Assembly (NCBI RefSeq): GCF_014360585.1 | Contig: NZ_JACIXG010000041.1 | Span: forward strand, 1 to 46,076 | Direction: 5' to 3' | Length of the DNA stretch: 46,076 nucleotides | From: Nocardioides sp. | GTDB taxonomy: Bacteria; Actinomycetota; Actinomycetes; Propionibacteriales; Nocardioidaceae | Part shown: positions 16,903 through 23,966 of the stretch, piece by piece | Layout of the letters: each line of letters starts with the position of its first letter | Numbering within the stretch: position 1 is the first letter of the stretch | Notes under the pieces: generated by a model | What the model was told of the DNA's origin: nothing | The model's database searches: none | What the model saw: only the letters and a program-made list of their open reading frames with translations | Made by a program: the position numbers and the translations under genes

Positions 16903-17813
16903 CGAAGGTCGCTGCCATCGACTGCGGCACCAACACGATCAAGCTCCTGATCGCCACCGTCACGCCCGACGGCCTGACCGAGGACGTACGCGAGGCCCGC
17001 ATGGTCCGTCTCGGCCAAGGTGTCGACCGCACCGGTGTGTTCGCCGGCGAGGCTCTGGAGCGAGCCTTCGGAGCCATCGACGAGTACGCCGCGCTGATCC
17101 GCGAGCACGACGTCCAGAAGGTGCGCTTCGTCGCCACCTCGGCCACCCGGGATGCCGCCAACGCGGCGACCTTCACCGACGGCGTACGCGCTCGCCTGGG
17201 CGTCACGCCCGAGGTCGTCACCGGCGCGGAGGAGGCGGCGCTCTCCTTCGGCGGCGCCGTCCGCAACCTGCGTGGCACCCCGCCGCCACCGCTGCTGGTG
17301 ATCGACATCGGTGGCGGCTCGACCGAGCTGATCCTCGGTGAGGGCCCGACGCCGACCAGCAGCGACTCGATGGACATCGGCTCCGTGCGTCTCCACGAGC
17401 GCCATCTGCGCTCCGACCCGCCCACGGGTGCGGAGATCGAGGCCTGCGTACGCGACATCGACGACCATCTCGATGGCTGCCCTGTCGATCCGGCGGCCGC
17501 CGGGTCCGTGGTCGTGGTCGGCGGCACCGCCGTCCAGCTGACCATGGGGCTGCTCGAGCTGGCGGCGTACGACCGCACCGTCACCGACCACGCCGAGTTC
17601 TCTCCCGACGAGGTCTACGGGCTCGTCGAGCGACTCCTCGCGATGACCGTCGAGGAGAGGCTCGCGCTGCCCTGGATGCACCCCGGGCGAGCCGACGTGA
17701 TCGCGGCCGGCGGGCTGATCCTCGACCGGATCCTGAGGCGCTCGAGCGCTGGCTCTCTGCTGGTCTCCGAGTCCGACATCCTCGACGGAATAGCCTGGTC
17801 CGTTAGAGACTAG
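16899..17813 (+). CDS. ppx: exopolyphosphatase, Ppx/GppA family
   Basis: The 304-residue protein belongs to the ASKHA-fold Ppx/GppA phosphatases, which cleave inorganic polyphosphate or pppGpp. It has the phosphate-1 motif AAIDCGTNTIKLLIA at the start, the phosphate-2 motif LLVIDIGGGSTELILG near residue 135, and the C-terminal DVIAAGGLILDRIL. It is the short two-domain form typical of actinobacteria, without the HD-type extension. GTG 16899 overlaps the upstream TGA in a GTGA junction; the frame upstream of it is a shadow of DUF501. Confidence 0.93.
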   Translation: MTKVAAIDCGTNTIKLLIATVTPDGLTEDVREARMVRLGQGVDRTGVFAGEALERAFGAIDEYAALIREHDVQKVRFVATSATRDAANAATFTDGVRARLGVTPEVVTGAEEAALSFGGAVRNLRGTPPPPLLVIDIGGGSTELILGEGPTPTSSDSMDIGSVRLHERHLRSDPPTGAEIEACVRDIDDHLDGCPVDPAAAGSVVVVGGTAVQLTMGLLELAAYDRTVTDHAEFSPDEVYGLVERLLAMTVEERLALPWMHPGRADVIAAGGLILDRILRRSSAGSLLVSESDILDGIAWSVRD

Positions 17814-17850
17814 GCATGTCGGGGGACTTGATCTTTGTGTTTGGCGCCTA

Positions 17851-17891
17851 GGTTTGGGTTCACCGACCCACCCATCAAACAGAACCAAACC
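17851..17891. repeat. inverted repeat in the leader of the coil protein gene
   Basis: GGTTTGGGTTC (17851-17861) pairs with GAACCAAACC (17882-17891), with one bulged base, around a 20-base loop. It lies between the ppx stop and the start at 17912, so it may end the ppx operon or form a leader stem for the next gene. Confidence 0.4.
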
Positions 17892-17911
17892 GTCTCTCGG
17901 AAGGTCAAGAA

Positions 17912-18598
17912 GTGAAAAAGCTCATCCTGTTTGCCATCGCTGCTGCTGGTGTCGGCGTGCTGGTCAAGAACAAGTCTGAGCAGCTGAAGGCCGGCGCGAA
18001 CAAGGTCAGCCATGACCCGCGCGTCCAGTCGGCCCTCGCGACCGCCTCGGAGAAGGCGGCGCCCCTCAAGGAGAAGGCTGCTCCCTATGCCGAGGCCGCC
18101 ATGGCCAAGGCGAGCCCCTATGCCGCCACGGTGAAGGAGAAGGCCGGTCCGTACGCGGATCAGGCCCGGGAGAAGGTCGCGGCCGCGGCCGACGTCGCCT
18201 CCGAGAAGCTGCACCACACCGAGTCGGCCTCCGAGTCCACCGCTACGCCTGCCACAGGCACCCCTATCGCGGAGGCTCCGCCCGCGCCCGAGTCGGCCAC
18301 GGACTCGTCCTCGACCAGCGAGTACGGCGGCTACCCGCCGGCTCCGCCGGCGCCGTCCGCCCCGCAGGCCGGGGTCACCGGTGACCCGCTCACCGACCCG
18401 ATCGCGCCCGCCGACCCCTACGCCACCGAGGTGCCGCCCCCGCCGGCCGGCTCCGACTCCGACTCGGACAAGACCTCCTACGACGACCTGGGCGGCGGCG
18501 ACACCGCCGTCAAGCCCACCTCGGAGACCGCGCCCGAGTTCGCTCCCGAGCCGGTCGAGCCCTCCCAGGAGGAGAAGGACAAGTGGTTCCGCGGCTGA
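17912..18598 (+). CDS. Ala/Pro-rich membrane-anchored coil protein
   Basis: The 228-residue protein has no named family that I can assign with confidence. It opens with a short hydrophobic segment (LILFAIAAAGVGVLV) followed by KNKSEQLK, similar in style to the DLW-39 small membrane proteins. An amphipathic helical region then repeats KEKA(A/G)PYA and related 11-residue steps (residues about 40-95). The second half is disordered, rich in Pro, Ala, Ser and Asp, and ends KDKWFRG. GTG 17912 has GGAAGG about seven bases upstream. A strong terminator hairpin follows. A membrane- or envelope-associated role is inference. Confidence 0.8.
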   Translation: MKKLILFAIAAAGVGVLVKNKSEQLKAGANKVSHDPRVQSALATASEKAAPLKEKAAPYAEAAMAKASPYAATVKEKAGPYADQAREKVAAAADVASEKLHHTESASESTATPATGTPIAEAPPAPESATDSSSTSEYGGYPPAPPAPSAPQAGVTGDPLTDPIAPADPYATEVPPPPAGSDSDSDKTSYDDLGGGDTAVKPTSETAPEFAPEPVEPSQEEKDKWFRG

Positions 18599-18621
18599 TC
18601 CAGCCGTCGAAGTCCATCTGA

Positions 18622-18658
18622 GTCACCCGCGGTCCGCCATCGGCGGGCCGCGGGTGAC
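18622..18658 (+). terminator. GC-rich hairpin terminator
   Basis: GTCACCCGCGG and CCGC pair with GCGG and CCGCGGGTGAC, giving arms of about 16 bases with one mismatch around a loop near 18640. It lies 24 bases after the coil protein stop. Its 3' arm overlaps the candidate -10 box GACAAT (18656-18661) of the next gene. Confidence 0.75.
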
Positions 18659-18667
18659 AATGGTCTG

Positions 18668-19186
18668 GTGACCATCCACGCCATCACCGTCCTGGGACAC
18701 GACCGCCCGGGGATCATCGCCGACACCACCGCCCGCCTGGCCGGACTCGGGCTGAACCTCGAGGACTCGACGATGACCCGGCTGCGCGGTCACTTCGCGA
18801 TGACGCTGCTCTGCGCGGGAGAGGCGACCACGGAGGCCATCCGGGCCGACCTCGAGCCGATCGCGTCCGACGGCACCCTGACGGTCACGGTCTACGAGCT
18901 CCCCGAGGAGCAGGCCGCGGCCGGCGCAGGCCGGCTCTTCGTACTCTCCGTGCACGGTGGCGACCGCCCCGGCATCGTCTCCACGGTGACGGCCGAGATC
19001 GCCGCCGCCGGCGGCAACATCACCGACCTCACCACCCGTCTCTCCGGCGACCTCTACGTCGTCGTCGCCGAGCTCGAGCTGCCGGCCGACGCCGACGTCG
19101 CAGCGCTGGAGTCCGCGATCGAGCGGGCCACCCAGGAGCTCGGCGTCGACGCCAGCCTGCGGCCGATCGAGGCCGACGACCTGTGA
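18668..19186 (+). CDS. double-ACT-domain protein, GcvR-like
   Basis: The 172-residue protein consists of two ACT domains: HAITVLGHDRPGIIADTTAR (residues 3-22) and FVLSVHGGDRPGIVSTVTAE (about residues 91-110). Both have the DRPGI ligand-binding turn. Proteins of this shape include the glycine-cleavage repressor GcvR, but no DNA-binding domain is visible, so amino-acid sensing is the safest role. The start is GTG, with GACAAT six bases upstream and no RBS, which suggests a leaderless transcript. It overlaps def by four bases. Confidence 0.87.
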   Translation: MTIHAITVLGHDRPGIIADTTARLAGLGLNLEDSTMTRLRGHFAMTLLCAGEATTEAIRADLEPIASDGTLTVTVYELPEEQAAAGAGRLFVLSVHGGDRPGIVSTVTAEIAAAGGNITDLTTRLSGDLYVVVAELELPADADVAALESAIERATQELGVDASLRPIEADDL

Positions 19187-19740
19187 GCGTGAACGAGCGG
19201 GTGCTGGCCTGGACGGAGGCCGAGCTGGGCGTCGAGGGCAAGGTCCTCGACGTCGTACGTGCCCCCGCACAGGTCCTGTCCGTGCCAGGCGAGGACGTCG
19301 ACCCGACCGCTCCCGAGACCGTCCAGCTGGCCGCCGACCTGATCGCCACCATGCGCGTCTCGCCCGGCTGCGTGGGCCTGGCCGCCGACCAGGTCGGGGT
19401 CTCGGCCCGGGTCTTCTGCGTCGACGTCTCCACCCACGTCAAGACCAAGACCCACCACGGGACGTACGTCCTGTGCAACGCGGAGGTCGTCGAGGCCAGC
19501 CGCAACGAGAAGGCGCGCGAGGGCTGCATGTCCGTCCCCGACCTGACCGGTGACGTGAAGCGGGCCTCCCGCCTGAAGGTACGCGGCCAGCTCCCGGTCA
19601 CCGGCGAGACCGTCGAGATCGTCACCGACGCCTTCGAGGCCCGCTGCCTGCAGCACGAGATCGACCACACCGACGGTCTGCTCTTCATCGACCGGGTGGC
19701 CGGGGCGCACGCGCTTCATCAGCGCCAGACATACTTATGA
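19183..19740 (+). CDS. def: peptide deformylase
   Basis: Peptide deformylase removes the N-formyl group from nascent proteins. The 185-residue protein has the three metal-site motifs: GCVGLAADQVG for GxGxAAxQ, EGCMSVPD for EGCxS (Cys metal ligand), and QHEIDHTDG for HExDH (two His ligands and the catalytic Glu). The first and second motifs are slightly divergent, which suggests a type 3-like or second deformylase. GTG 19183 overlaps the ACT gene stop in a GTGA junction. The last sense codon is TTA (19735-19737), a very rare codon here, and a tRNA with a UAA anticodon lies 19 bp downstream. Confidence 0.93.
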   Translation: MSVNERVLAWTEAELGVEGKVLDVVRAPAQVLSVPGEDVDPTAPETVQLAADLIATMRVSPGCVGLAADQVGVSARVFCVDVSTHVKTKTHHGTYVLCNAEVVEASRNEKAREGCMSVPDLTGDVKRASRLKVRGQLPVTGETVEIVTDAFEARCLQHEIDHTDGLLFIDRVAGAHALHQRQTYL

Positions 19741-19759
19741 CGCTAGGGTCTGGCTGTTC

Positions 19760-19833
19760 GCCCCGGTGTCCCAACTGGCAGAGGATGACGACTTAAACTC
19801 GTCCAGATGTGGGTTCGAGTCCCACCCGGGGCA
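19760..19833 (+). tRNA. tRNA with UAA anticodon and short variable loop
   Basis: The 74 bases fold as a cloverleaf. The acceptor stem is GCCCCGG/CCGGGGC (7 bp perfect), with A73. The D arm has a three-bp stem and the GG pair in its loop (AACTGGCAGA). The anticodon stem is GACGA/TCGTC with loop CTTAAAC, giving anticodon TAA (reads UUA). The variable region is five bases (CAGAT), and the T arm is GTGGG/CCCAC with loop TTCGAGT. CCA is not encoded. By anticodon it is tRNA-Leu, but bacterial leucine tRNAs are class II with a long variable arm, so the identity is uncertain. Confidence 0.85.
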
Positions 19834-19960
19834 CCCTTTGTGTTCCCGGAACATCGGGGTTGTCCCGGACGTTGAGTGAGACACAGGGCCGGTACGCTGG
19901 CCCACAGGAGCCGCCACCGTGGCGGGATCTTTCCAGTCGCTTTCGAGGAGTGACCACCAG

Positions 19961-20809
19961 ATGCAGAGCAACAACCCGGTGTTCCGTCGGTCGGAGGGCT
20001 TCGGGCAGCCGTCGCACAACGCCTACGGCAACCAGACCTACGGCGGCAACGGAGCTCCGTACGCCGGCTATGGGCAGGACCCGAGCCAGTGGTCGACAGG
20101 CGGCCCCCAGGCTCCGACCACGAGTGCCCCCATGACGATCGACTCGGTGGTGCAGAAGGGTGCGATCACGCTCGGCGTGGTCTTCCTCGCCGCCATCGCG
20201 ACGTGGGTCCTGACCCCCGACATCAGCTCCACCGCCAGCCTTGGGCCGCTCTACATGGCCGCAACCCTCGGCGCCGGTGCCGCCTTCATCCTGTCCCTGG
20301 TCAACTCGTTCAAGCGCGTGGTCAGCCCGGCTCTGGTCCTGGCGTTCGCCCTTGTCGAGGGCATCGCCCTGGGCGCGCTGAGCAAGGTGTTCGACGCCAT
20401 GATCGGCGGCGGCATCGTCGTCCAGGCCGTGATCGGCACCTTCGCCGCCTTCGCAGGCACGCTGGCCGCCTACAAGTTCTTCAACATCAAGGTCGGCGCG
20501 AAGTTCCGCACGTTCGTGATCGCCGCCATGTTCGGCATGGTGGGGCTGAGCCTGATGGAGGTCGTGCTCGGCATGTTCGGTGCCAGCTTCGGTCTCTTCG
20601 GCCTCGGCACCCTCGGCATGATCACCGCCATCGCCGGCCTCGCGCTCGGTGTGTTCATGCTGATCCTCGACTTCGACATGATCGAGCAGGGCATCGCCGC
20701 CCAGCTTCCTGAGCGTGAGTCGTGGCGCGCCGTCTTCGGCCTGACCGTCAGCCTCGTCTGGATCTACACCAACCTGCTCCGCCTCCTGGCGATCTTCCAG
20801 CAGGATTGA
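19961..20809 (+). CDS. Bax inhibitor-1/YccA family membrane protein
   Basis: The 282-residue protein has a cytoplasmic N-terminus of about 60 residues rich in Gly, Asn, Pro and Tyr, followed by seven transmembrane helices of the BI-1 (UPF0005) family. Visible blocks are VVSPALVLAFALVEGIALGA (family signature), GAKFRTFVIAAMFGMVGLSL, ILDFDMIEQGI and the end WIYTNLLRLLAIFQQD. The acidic DFD/E residues form the pH-gated calcium pore of characterised homologues such as BsYetJ. ATG 19961 has GAGGAG ten bases upstream. The 127 bases between the tRNA and this start hold no other gene. Confidence 0.93.
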   Translation: MQSNNPVFRRSEGFGQPSHNAYGNQTYGGNGAPYAGYGQDPSQWSTGGPQAPTTSAPMTIDSVVQKGAITLGVVFLAAIATWVLTPDISSTASLGPLYMAATLGAGAAFILSLVNSFKRVVSPALVLAFALVEGIALGALSKVFDAMIGGGIVVQAVIGTFAAFAGTLAAYKFFNIKVGAKFRTFVIAAMFGMVGLSLMEVVLGMFGASFGLFGLGTLGMITAIAGLALGVFMLILDFDMIEQGIAAQLPERESWRAVFGLTVSLVWIYTNLLRLLAIFQQD

Positions 20810-20816
20810 TCGGTCA

Positions 20817-20847
20817 GCGGCCTTCACGACGAAGGAGTGAAGGCCGC
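20817..20847 (+). terminator. hairpin terminator after the BI-1 gene
   Basis: GCGGCCTTCAC (20817-20827) and 20837-20847 are perfect complements over 11 bases around a nine-base loop, seven bases beyond the stop codon. Confidence 0.8.
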
Positions 20848-20905
20848 GTAGGTCGATCAGGTCGAGCGAGCGCGCCGCTGAGCTTGCGAAGCGGCGCTGG
20901 CGAGC

Positions 20906-20983
20906 CGAGACCAACACATCAACGAACCGCCTGCTCCAACAAGGAGCAGGCGGTTTCGTTCGTACGCGACTGTGTTGGTCTCG
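20906..20983. repeat. nested inverted repeat, family C, with internal terminator
   Basis: CGAGACCAACACA (20906-20918) is complementary to 20971-20983. Inside it, AACCGCCTGCTCC (20925-20937) pairs perfectly with 20943-20955 around AACAA. The flanks carry GCTCGACCAGC-type sequence, as at 40420-40531. It lies between convergent genes and can terminate both. The remaining bases up to 21047 are more of the same repeat. Confidence 0.75.
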
Positions 20984-21047
20984 ACACGCCTTCGCCTAGC
21001 GGCTCCGGCGGCTCGACCAGCGTGAGCCCTGGCCCGACCAGCGGGTG

Positions 21048-22067
21048 CTAGCGAGCGGGTTGCCGCACGGCGGGCGGGGGAGTCTCGGAAGGACGCTCGC
21101 CACGGTGGGGCGGGCGCTGCTCGTTCTCGAAGGAGCGGGCACGGGCCCAGTTGCGGCCGACGCGGCCACGGGGGCGCGGCGCCGGGTCGATCTCGGTCCC
21201 TGGCCGGATGACGGCGCGGAGCGAGGCGGCCGCGAGCGGCATCACCTGCTTGCCGTTGTAGGTCTCCAGGATCGCGTTCTCGTCGCCCACGAGGCCCAGC
21301 ACCGAGAGCGTCGGCGGGACCAGCACCTCGCCGAGGGCCTGGTAGCCGGCGGCGGAGGGGTGGAACAGGTCGGCGCCGAACCAGAACGCCGGGGTGGCCT
21401 TGAAGGCCGGCCCGAGGACGTCACCCAGCGACACGGTGTGGCCACCGGCGCGGACGACGTGGAACATCTGGCCGGCGGCGATGCGGATCGACCAGGCTCG
21501 CATGATCGAGCGCAGCGGCGGCAGGATCGGGGTGGCCGTGCTGAGGTCGGGGACGGTGCCGACAAGCACCCTCACGCCGGCCTCCTGGAGCCGGATGACG
21601 GCCTGGGCGAGGTGGCTCACCGCGACCCGCGGGCGCACCCGGCGGATCACGTCGTTGGAGCCGACCAGGATGACCGCGATGTCGGCGTCGGCGGCGATCG
21701 CCTTCTCGACCTGCGGGTGCAGGTCGGAGGACTTGGCGCCGATCTCGGACAGATCGTGCAGCCGCACCGGCCGGTTGGCCTTCTCGGACACCCCGGAGGC
21801 GAGCACGGCACCGGGCGTGTCCTCGACCTCGGTCATCCCGTAGCCGGCGGCGCTCGAGTCGCCAAGCAGCGCGATGTTGATCGGGCGGCCCGCCTGACGT
21901 GCTCCGTACCACCCTGTCGGGGATGGAGCCACCGGCATCTTGACCTGGTGCGTCGCCCGGACAGCAAGCGCCGCTTCGGCGACGAGGATCCCGGCGAACG
22001 CAGCCGTCGCGGCCAGGACACCACCGCCGGCGTACGCGGTCTTGCGAGCCAGACTCTTCTTCGCCAC
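21048..22067 (-). CDS. exported SGNH/GDSL-type hydrolase
   Basis: The 339-residue protein has an N-terminal signal or anchor segment (AYAGGGVLAATAAFAGILVA) followed by an SGNH hydrolase domain: block I IALLGDSSAAGYG with the nucleophilic Ser, block III ILVGSNDV with Asn, and block V DLFHPSAAGYQ with the catalytic Asp and His. The last 50 residues are Pro/Arg-rich and likely disordered. Ester hydrolysis of lipids or cell-wall glycans outside the membrane is the usual role. I prefer GTG 22067, seven bases after TAGAGT (leaderless), over GTG 22076. It diverges from cbs. Confidence 0.9.
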   Translation of the reverse strand: MAKKSLARKTAYAGGGVLAATAAFAGILVAEAALAVRATHQVKMPVAPSPTGWYGARQAGRPINIALLGDSSAAGYGMTEVEDTPGAVLASGVSEKANRPVRLHDLSEIGAKSSDLHPQVEKAIAADADIAVILVGSNDVIRRVRPRVAVSHLAQAVIRLQEAGVRVLVGTVPDLSTATPILPPLRSIMRAWSIRIAAGQMFHVVRAGGHTVSLGDVLGPAFKATPAFWFGADLFHPSAAGYQALGEVLVPPTLSVLGLVGDENAILETYNGKQVMPLAAASLRAVIRPGTEIDPAPRPRGRVGRNWARARSFENEQRPPHRGERPSETPPPAVRQPAR

Positions 22068-22142
22068 GTGGACCACTCTAAAGTCTTCGGCCCATTACCG
22101 GGCACTCAGTATCGGGATATAGGGGATCTCACCTAGTGGACA

Positions 22143-22148
22143 TACGCT
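22143..22148 (+). promoter_or_regulatory. -10 box of leaderless cbs
   Basis: TACGCT (TANNNT) ends six bases before ATG 22155, and no purine-rich RBS is present. On the other strand TAGAGT (22080-22075) plays the same part for the SGNH gene, so the 87-bp gap holds two divergent promoters. Confidence 0.5.
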
Positions 22149-22154
22149 GTCGGT

Positions 22155-23555
22155 ATGGAGTACGTGGACTCGCTTCTCGACCTTATCGGCAACACTCCGC
22201 TCGTGCGGATGCAGCGCGCGTTGGACGGCGCCGGGGCCTCCGAGCCCGGCGCGGGACCGTTGGTTCTGGCCAAGGTGGAATATCTCAACCCGGGCGGCTC
22301 GGTGAAGGACCGCATCGCCATCCGGATGATCGATGCGGCCGAGGCCTCCGGTGAGCTCGAGCCCGGTGGGACGATCGTCGAGCCCACCTCCGGCAACACC
22401 GGCGTCGGCCTGGCGATGGTCGCCCAGCAGCGCGGCTACAAGTGCGTCTTCGTCTGCCCCGACAAGGTCAGCGAGGACAAGCGCAACGTGTTGAGGGCCT
22501 ATGGAGCCGAGGTCGTCGTCGCGCCCACGGCCGTGCCGCCCGAGCACCCGGACTCCTACTACAACGTCAGCGACCGGCTCGCCTCGCAGCCCGGCGCCTG
22601 GAAGCCGAACCAGTACGCCAACCTCAACAACCCGCGCTCCCACTACGAGGAGACCGGCCCCGAGATCTGGCGCCAGACCGAAGGCAGGATCACCCACTTC
22701 GTGGCCGGCGTCGGCACCGGCGGCACGATCTCCGGAATCGGCCGCTACCTCAAGGAGCAGAACCCTGACGTCCAGGTGATCGGCGCCGACCCCGCCGGGA
22801 GCGTCTACTCCGGCGGCACCGGTCGGCCCTACCTGGTCGAGGGCGTCGGCGAGGACTTCTGGCCGGAGACGTACGACCGCGGCATCGCCGACCGGATCAT
22901 CGAGGTCTCCGACGCCGACTCCTTCGCCTACACCCGCCGGCTCGCCCGCGAGGAGCAGCTGCTCGTCGGCGGCAGCGCCGGCATGGCTGCGTACGCCGCC
23001 AAGCAGCTCGCCGAGGAGCTGGCCGGCACGCCGGAGGGGGAGAACGCCGTGATCGTCGTGCTGCTCCCCGACTCCGGGCGCGGCTACCTGACCAAGGTGT
23101 TCAACGACGAGTGGCTGGCTCAGTACGGCTTCGCGACCGGCGAGGCGGCCAAGCAGACCGTCGGTGACGTGCTGCGCGGCAAGTCCGGCCGGCTTCCCGA
23201 CCTGGTCCACACCCACCCCGGCGAGACGATCGCCGAGGCGGTGCACATCCTGCAGGAGTACGGCGTCTCGCAGATGCCCGTCGTGCGCGCCGAGCCGCCG
23301 ATCGTGGCTGCGGAGGTCGCCGGATCGGTCTCGGAGCGGACCCTGCTGGACGCGCTGTTCACCGGCAAGGCCAAGCTCACCGACCCGGTCGAGGAGCACA
23401 TGTCTCCGCCGCTGCCCACGATCGGCTCTGGCGCCGGCGCCCAGGAGGCGGCCCACACGCTGGGCTCCTCCGACGCGCTGCTGGTGCACGAGGACGGCAA
23501 GCCCGTCGGTGTCCTCACCCGTCAGGACCTGCTCTTCTTCCTGACCAGCTCCTGA
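22155..23555 (+). CDS. cbs: cystathionine beta-synthase
   Basis: Cystathionine beta-synthase condenses serine and homocysteine to cystathionine in the reverse transsulfuration pathway. The 466-residue protein has the PLP lysine in NPGGSVKDR near residue 46, the substrate loop EPTSGNTGVGLAMVAQQRGY, the phosphate-binding loop GVGTGGTISGIGRYLKE and the PLP-ring Ser region LLPDSGRGYLTKVFND. A C-terminal pair of CBS domains follows from about residue 345 (TIAEAVHILQEYGVSQMPVV and HEDGKPVGVLTRQDLLFFL), which may bind a nucleotide or S-adenosylmethionine. It lacks the heme-binding N-terminus of animal enzymes. It is transcribed alone and followed by a hairpin. Confidence 0.95.
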   Translation: MEYVDSLLDLIGNTPLVRMQRALDGAGASEPGAGPLVLAKVEYLNPGGSVKDRIAIRMIDAAEASGELEPGGTIVEPTSGNTGVGLAMVAQQRGYKCVFVCPDKVSEDKRNVLRAYGAEVVVAPTAVPPEHPDSYYNVSDRLASQPGAWKPNQYANLNNPRSHYEETGPEIWRQTEGRITHFVAGVGTGGTISGIGRYLKEQNPDVQVIGADPAGSVYSGGTGRPYLVEGVGEDFWPETYDRGIADRIIEVSDADSFAYTRRLAREEQLLVGGSAGMAAYAAKQLAEELAGTPEGENAVIVVLLPDSGRGYLTKVFNDEWLAQYGFATGEAAKQTVGDVLRGKSGRLPDLVHTHPGETIAEAVHILQEYGVSQMPVVRAEPPIVAAEVAGSVSERTLLDALFTGKAKLTDPVEEHMSPPLPTIGSGAGAQEAAHTLGSSDALLVHEDGKPVGVLTRQDLLFFLTSS

Positions 23556-23562
23556 GCCCAAG

Positions 23563-23592
23563 GCCACCCTCCCTCTAGCGGGGGAGGGTGGC
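23563..23592 (+). terminator. hairpin terminator after cbs
   Basis: GCCACCCTCCC (23563-23573) pairs perfectly with 23582-23592 around TCTAGCGG, eight bases beyond the cbs stop. Confidence 0.8.
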
Positions 23593-23612
23593 GTACGCCA
23601 TGATGCCTGCTC

Positions 23613-23966
23613 ATGATCGCGTACCCCCACACGCGCCGGTCGGCCATCGCCGCGGCCCTTCTGATCACGATGCTCTCGTTGACCGGATGTGGTGCCGGCG
23701 ATGGCAGCAAGGGTGGCGACCGGCCCAGCGTCGACGACATCGAGGCCCAGATCGCCAAGACCAGCGGGGACCAGGTGACCGAGGACCAGTCCGCGTGTCT
23801 GGCGAAGACCTACTACGAGTCGGATCTCTCCGACGAGGCGGTGCGCCTCCTGGTCGAGGCCGAGGATGTCGCCAAGATCAGCCCGGCGGATCTGTCGAAG
23901 GCCGACCAACTGGCCAGCAAGGAGCTCTACGACCCGCTGGTGAAGTGCCTGACGCCTGCTGAGTAA
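23613..23966 (+). CDS. small lipoprotein of unknown function
   Basis: The 117-residue protein has a type II signal peptide: HTRR, the hydrophobic SAIAAALLITMLSL, and the lipobox LTGC with the modified Cys at residue 26. The mature part is acidic and helical, with two further Cys residues (QSACLAKTYYES and VKCLTPAE) that may form a disulfide outside the membrane. I do not recognise a family. Its last 40 bases overlap the 3' end of the convergent LuxR-type gene. No spaced RBS is visible; CATGAT eight bases upstream is a weak -10 candidate. Confidence 0.82.
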   Translation: MIAYPHTRRSAIAAALLITMLSLTGCGAGDGSKGGDRPSVDDIEAQIAKTSGDQVTEDQSACLAKTYYESDLSDEAVRLLVEAEDVAKISPADLSKADQLASKELYDPLVKCLTPAE

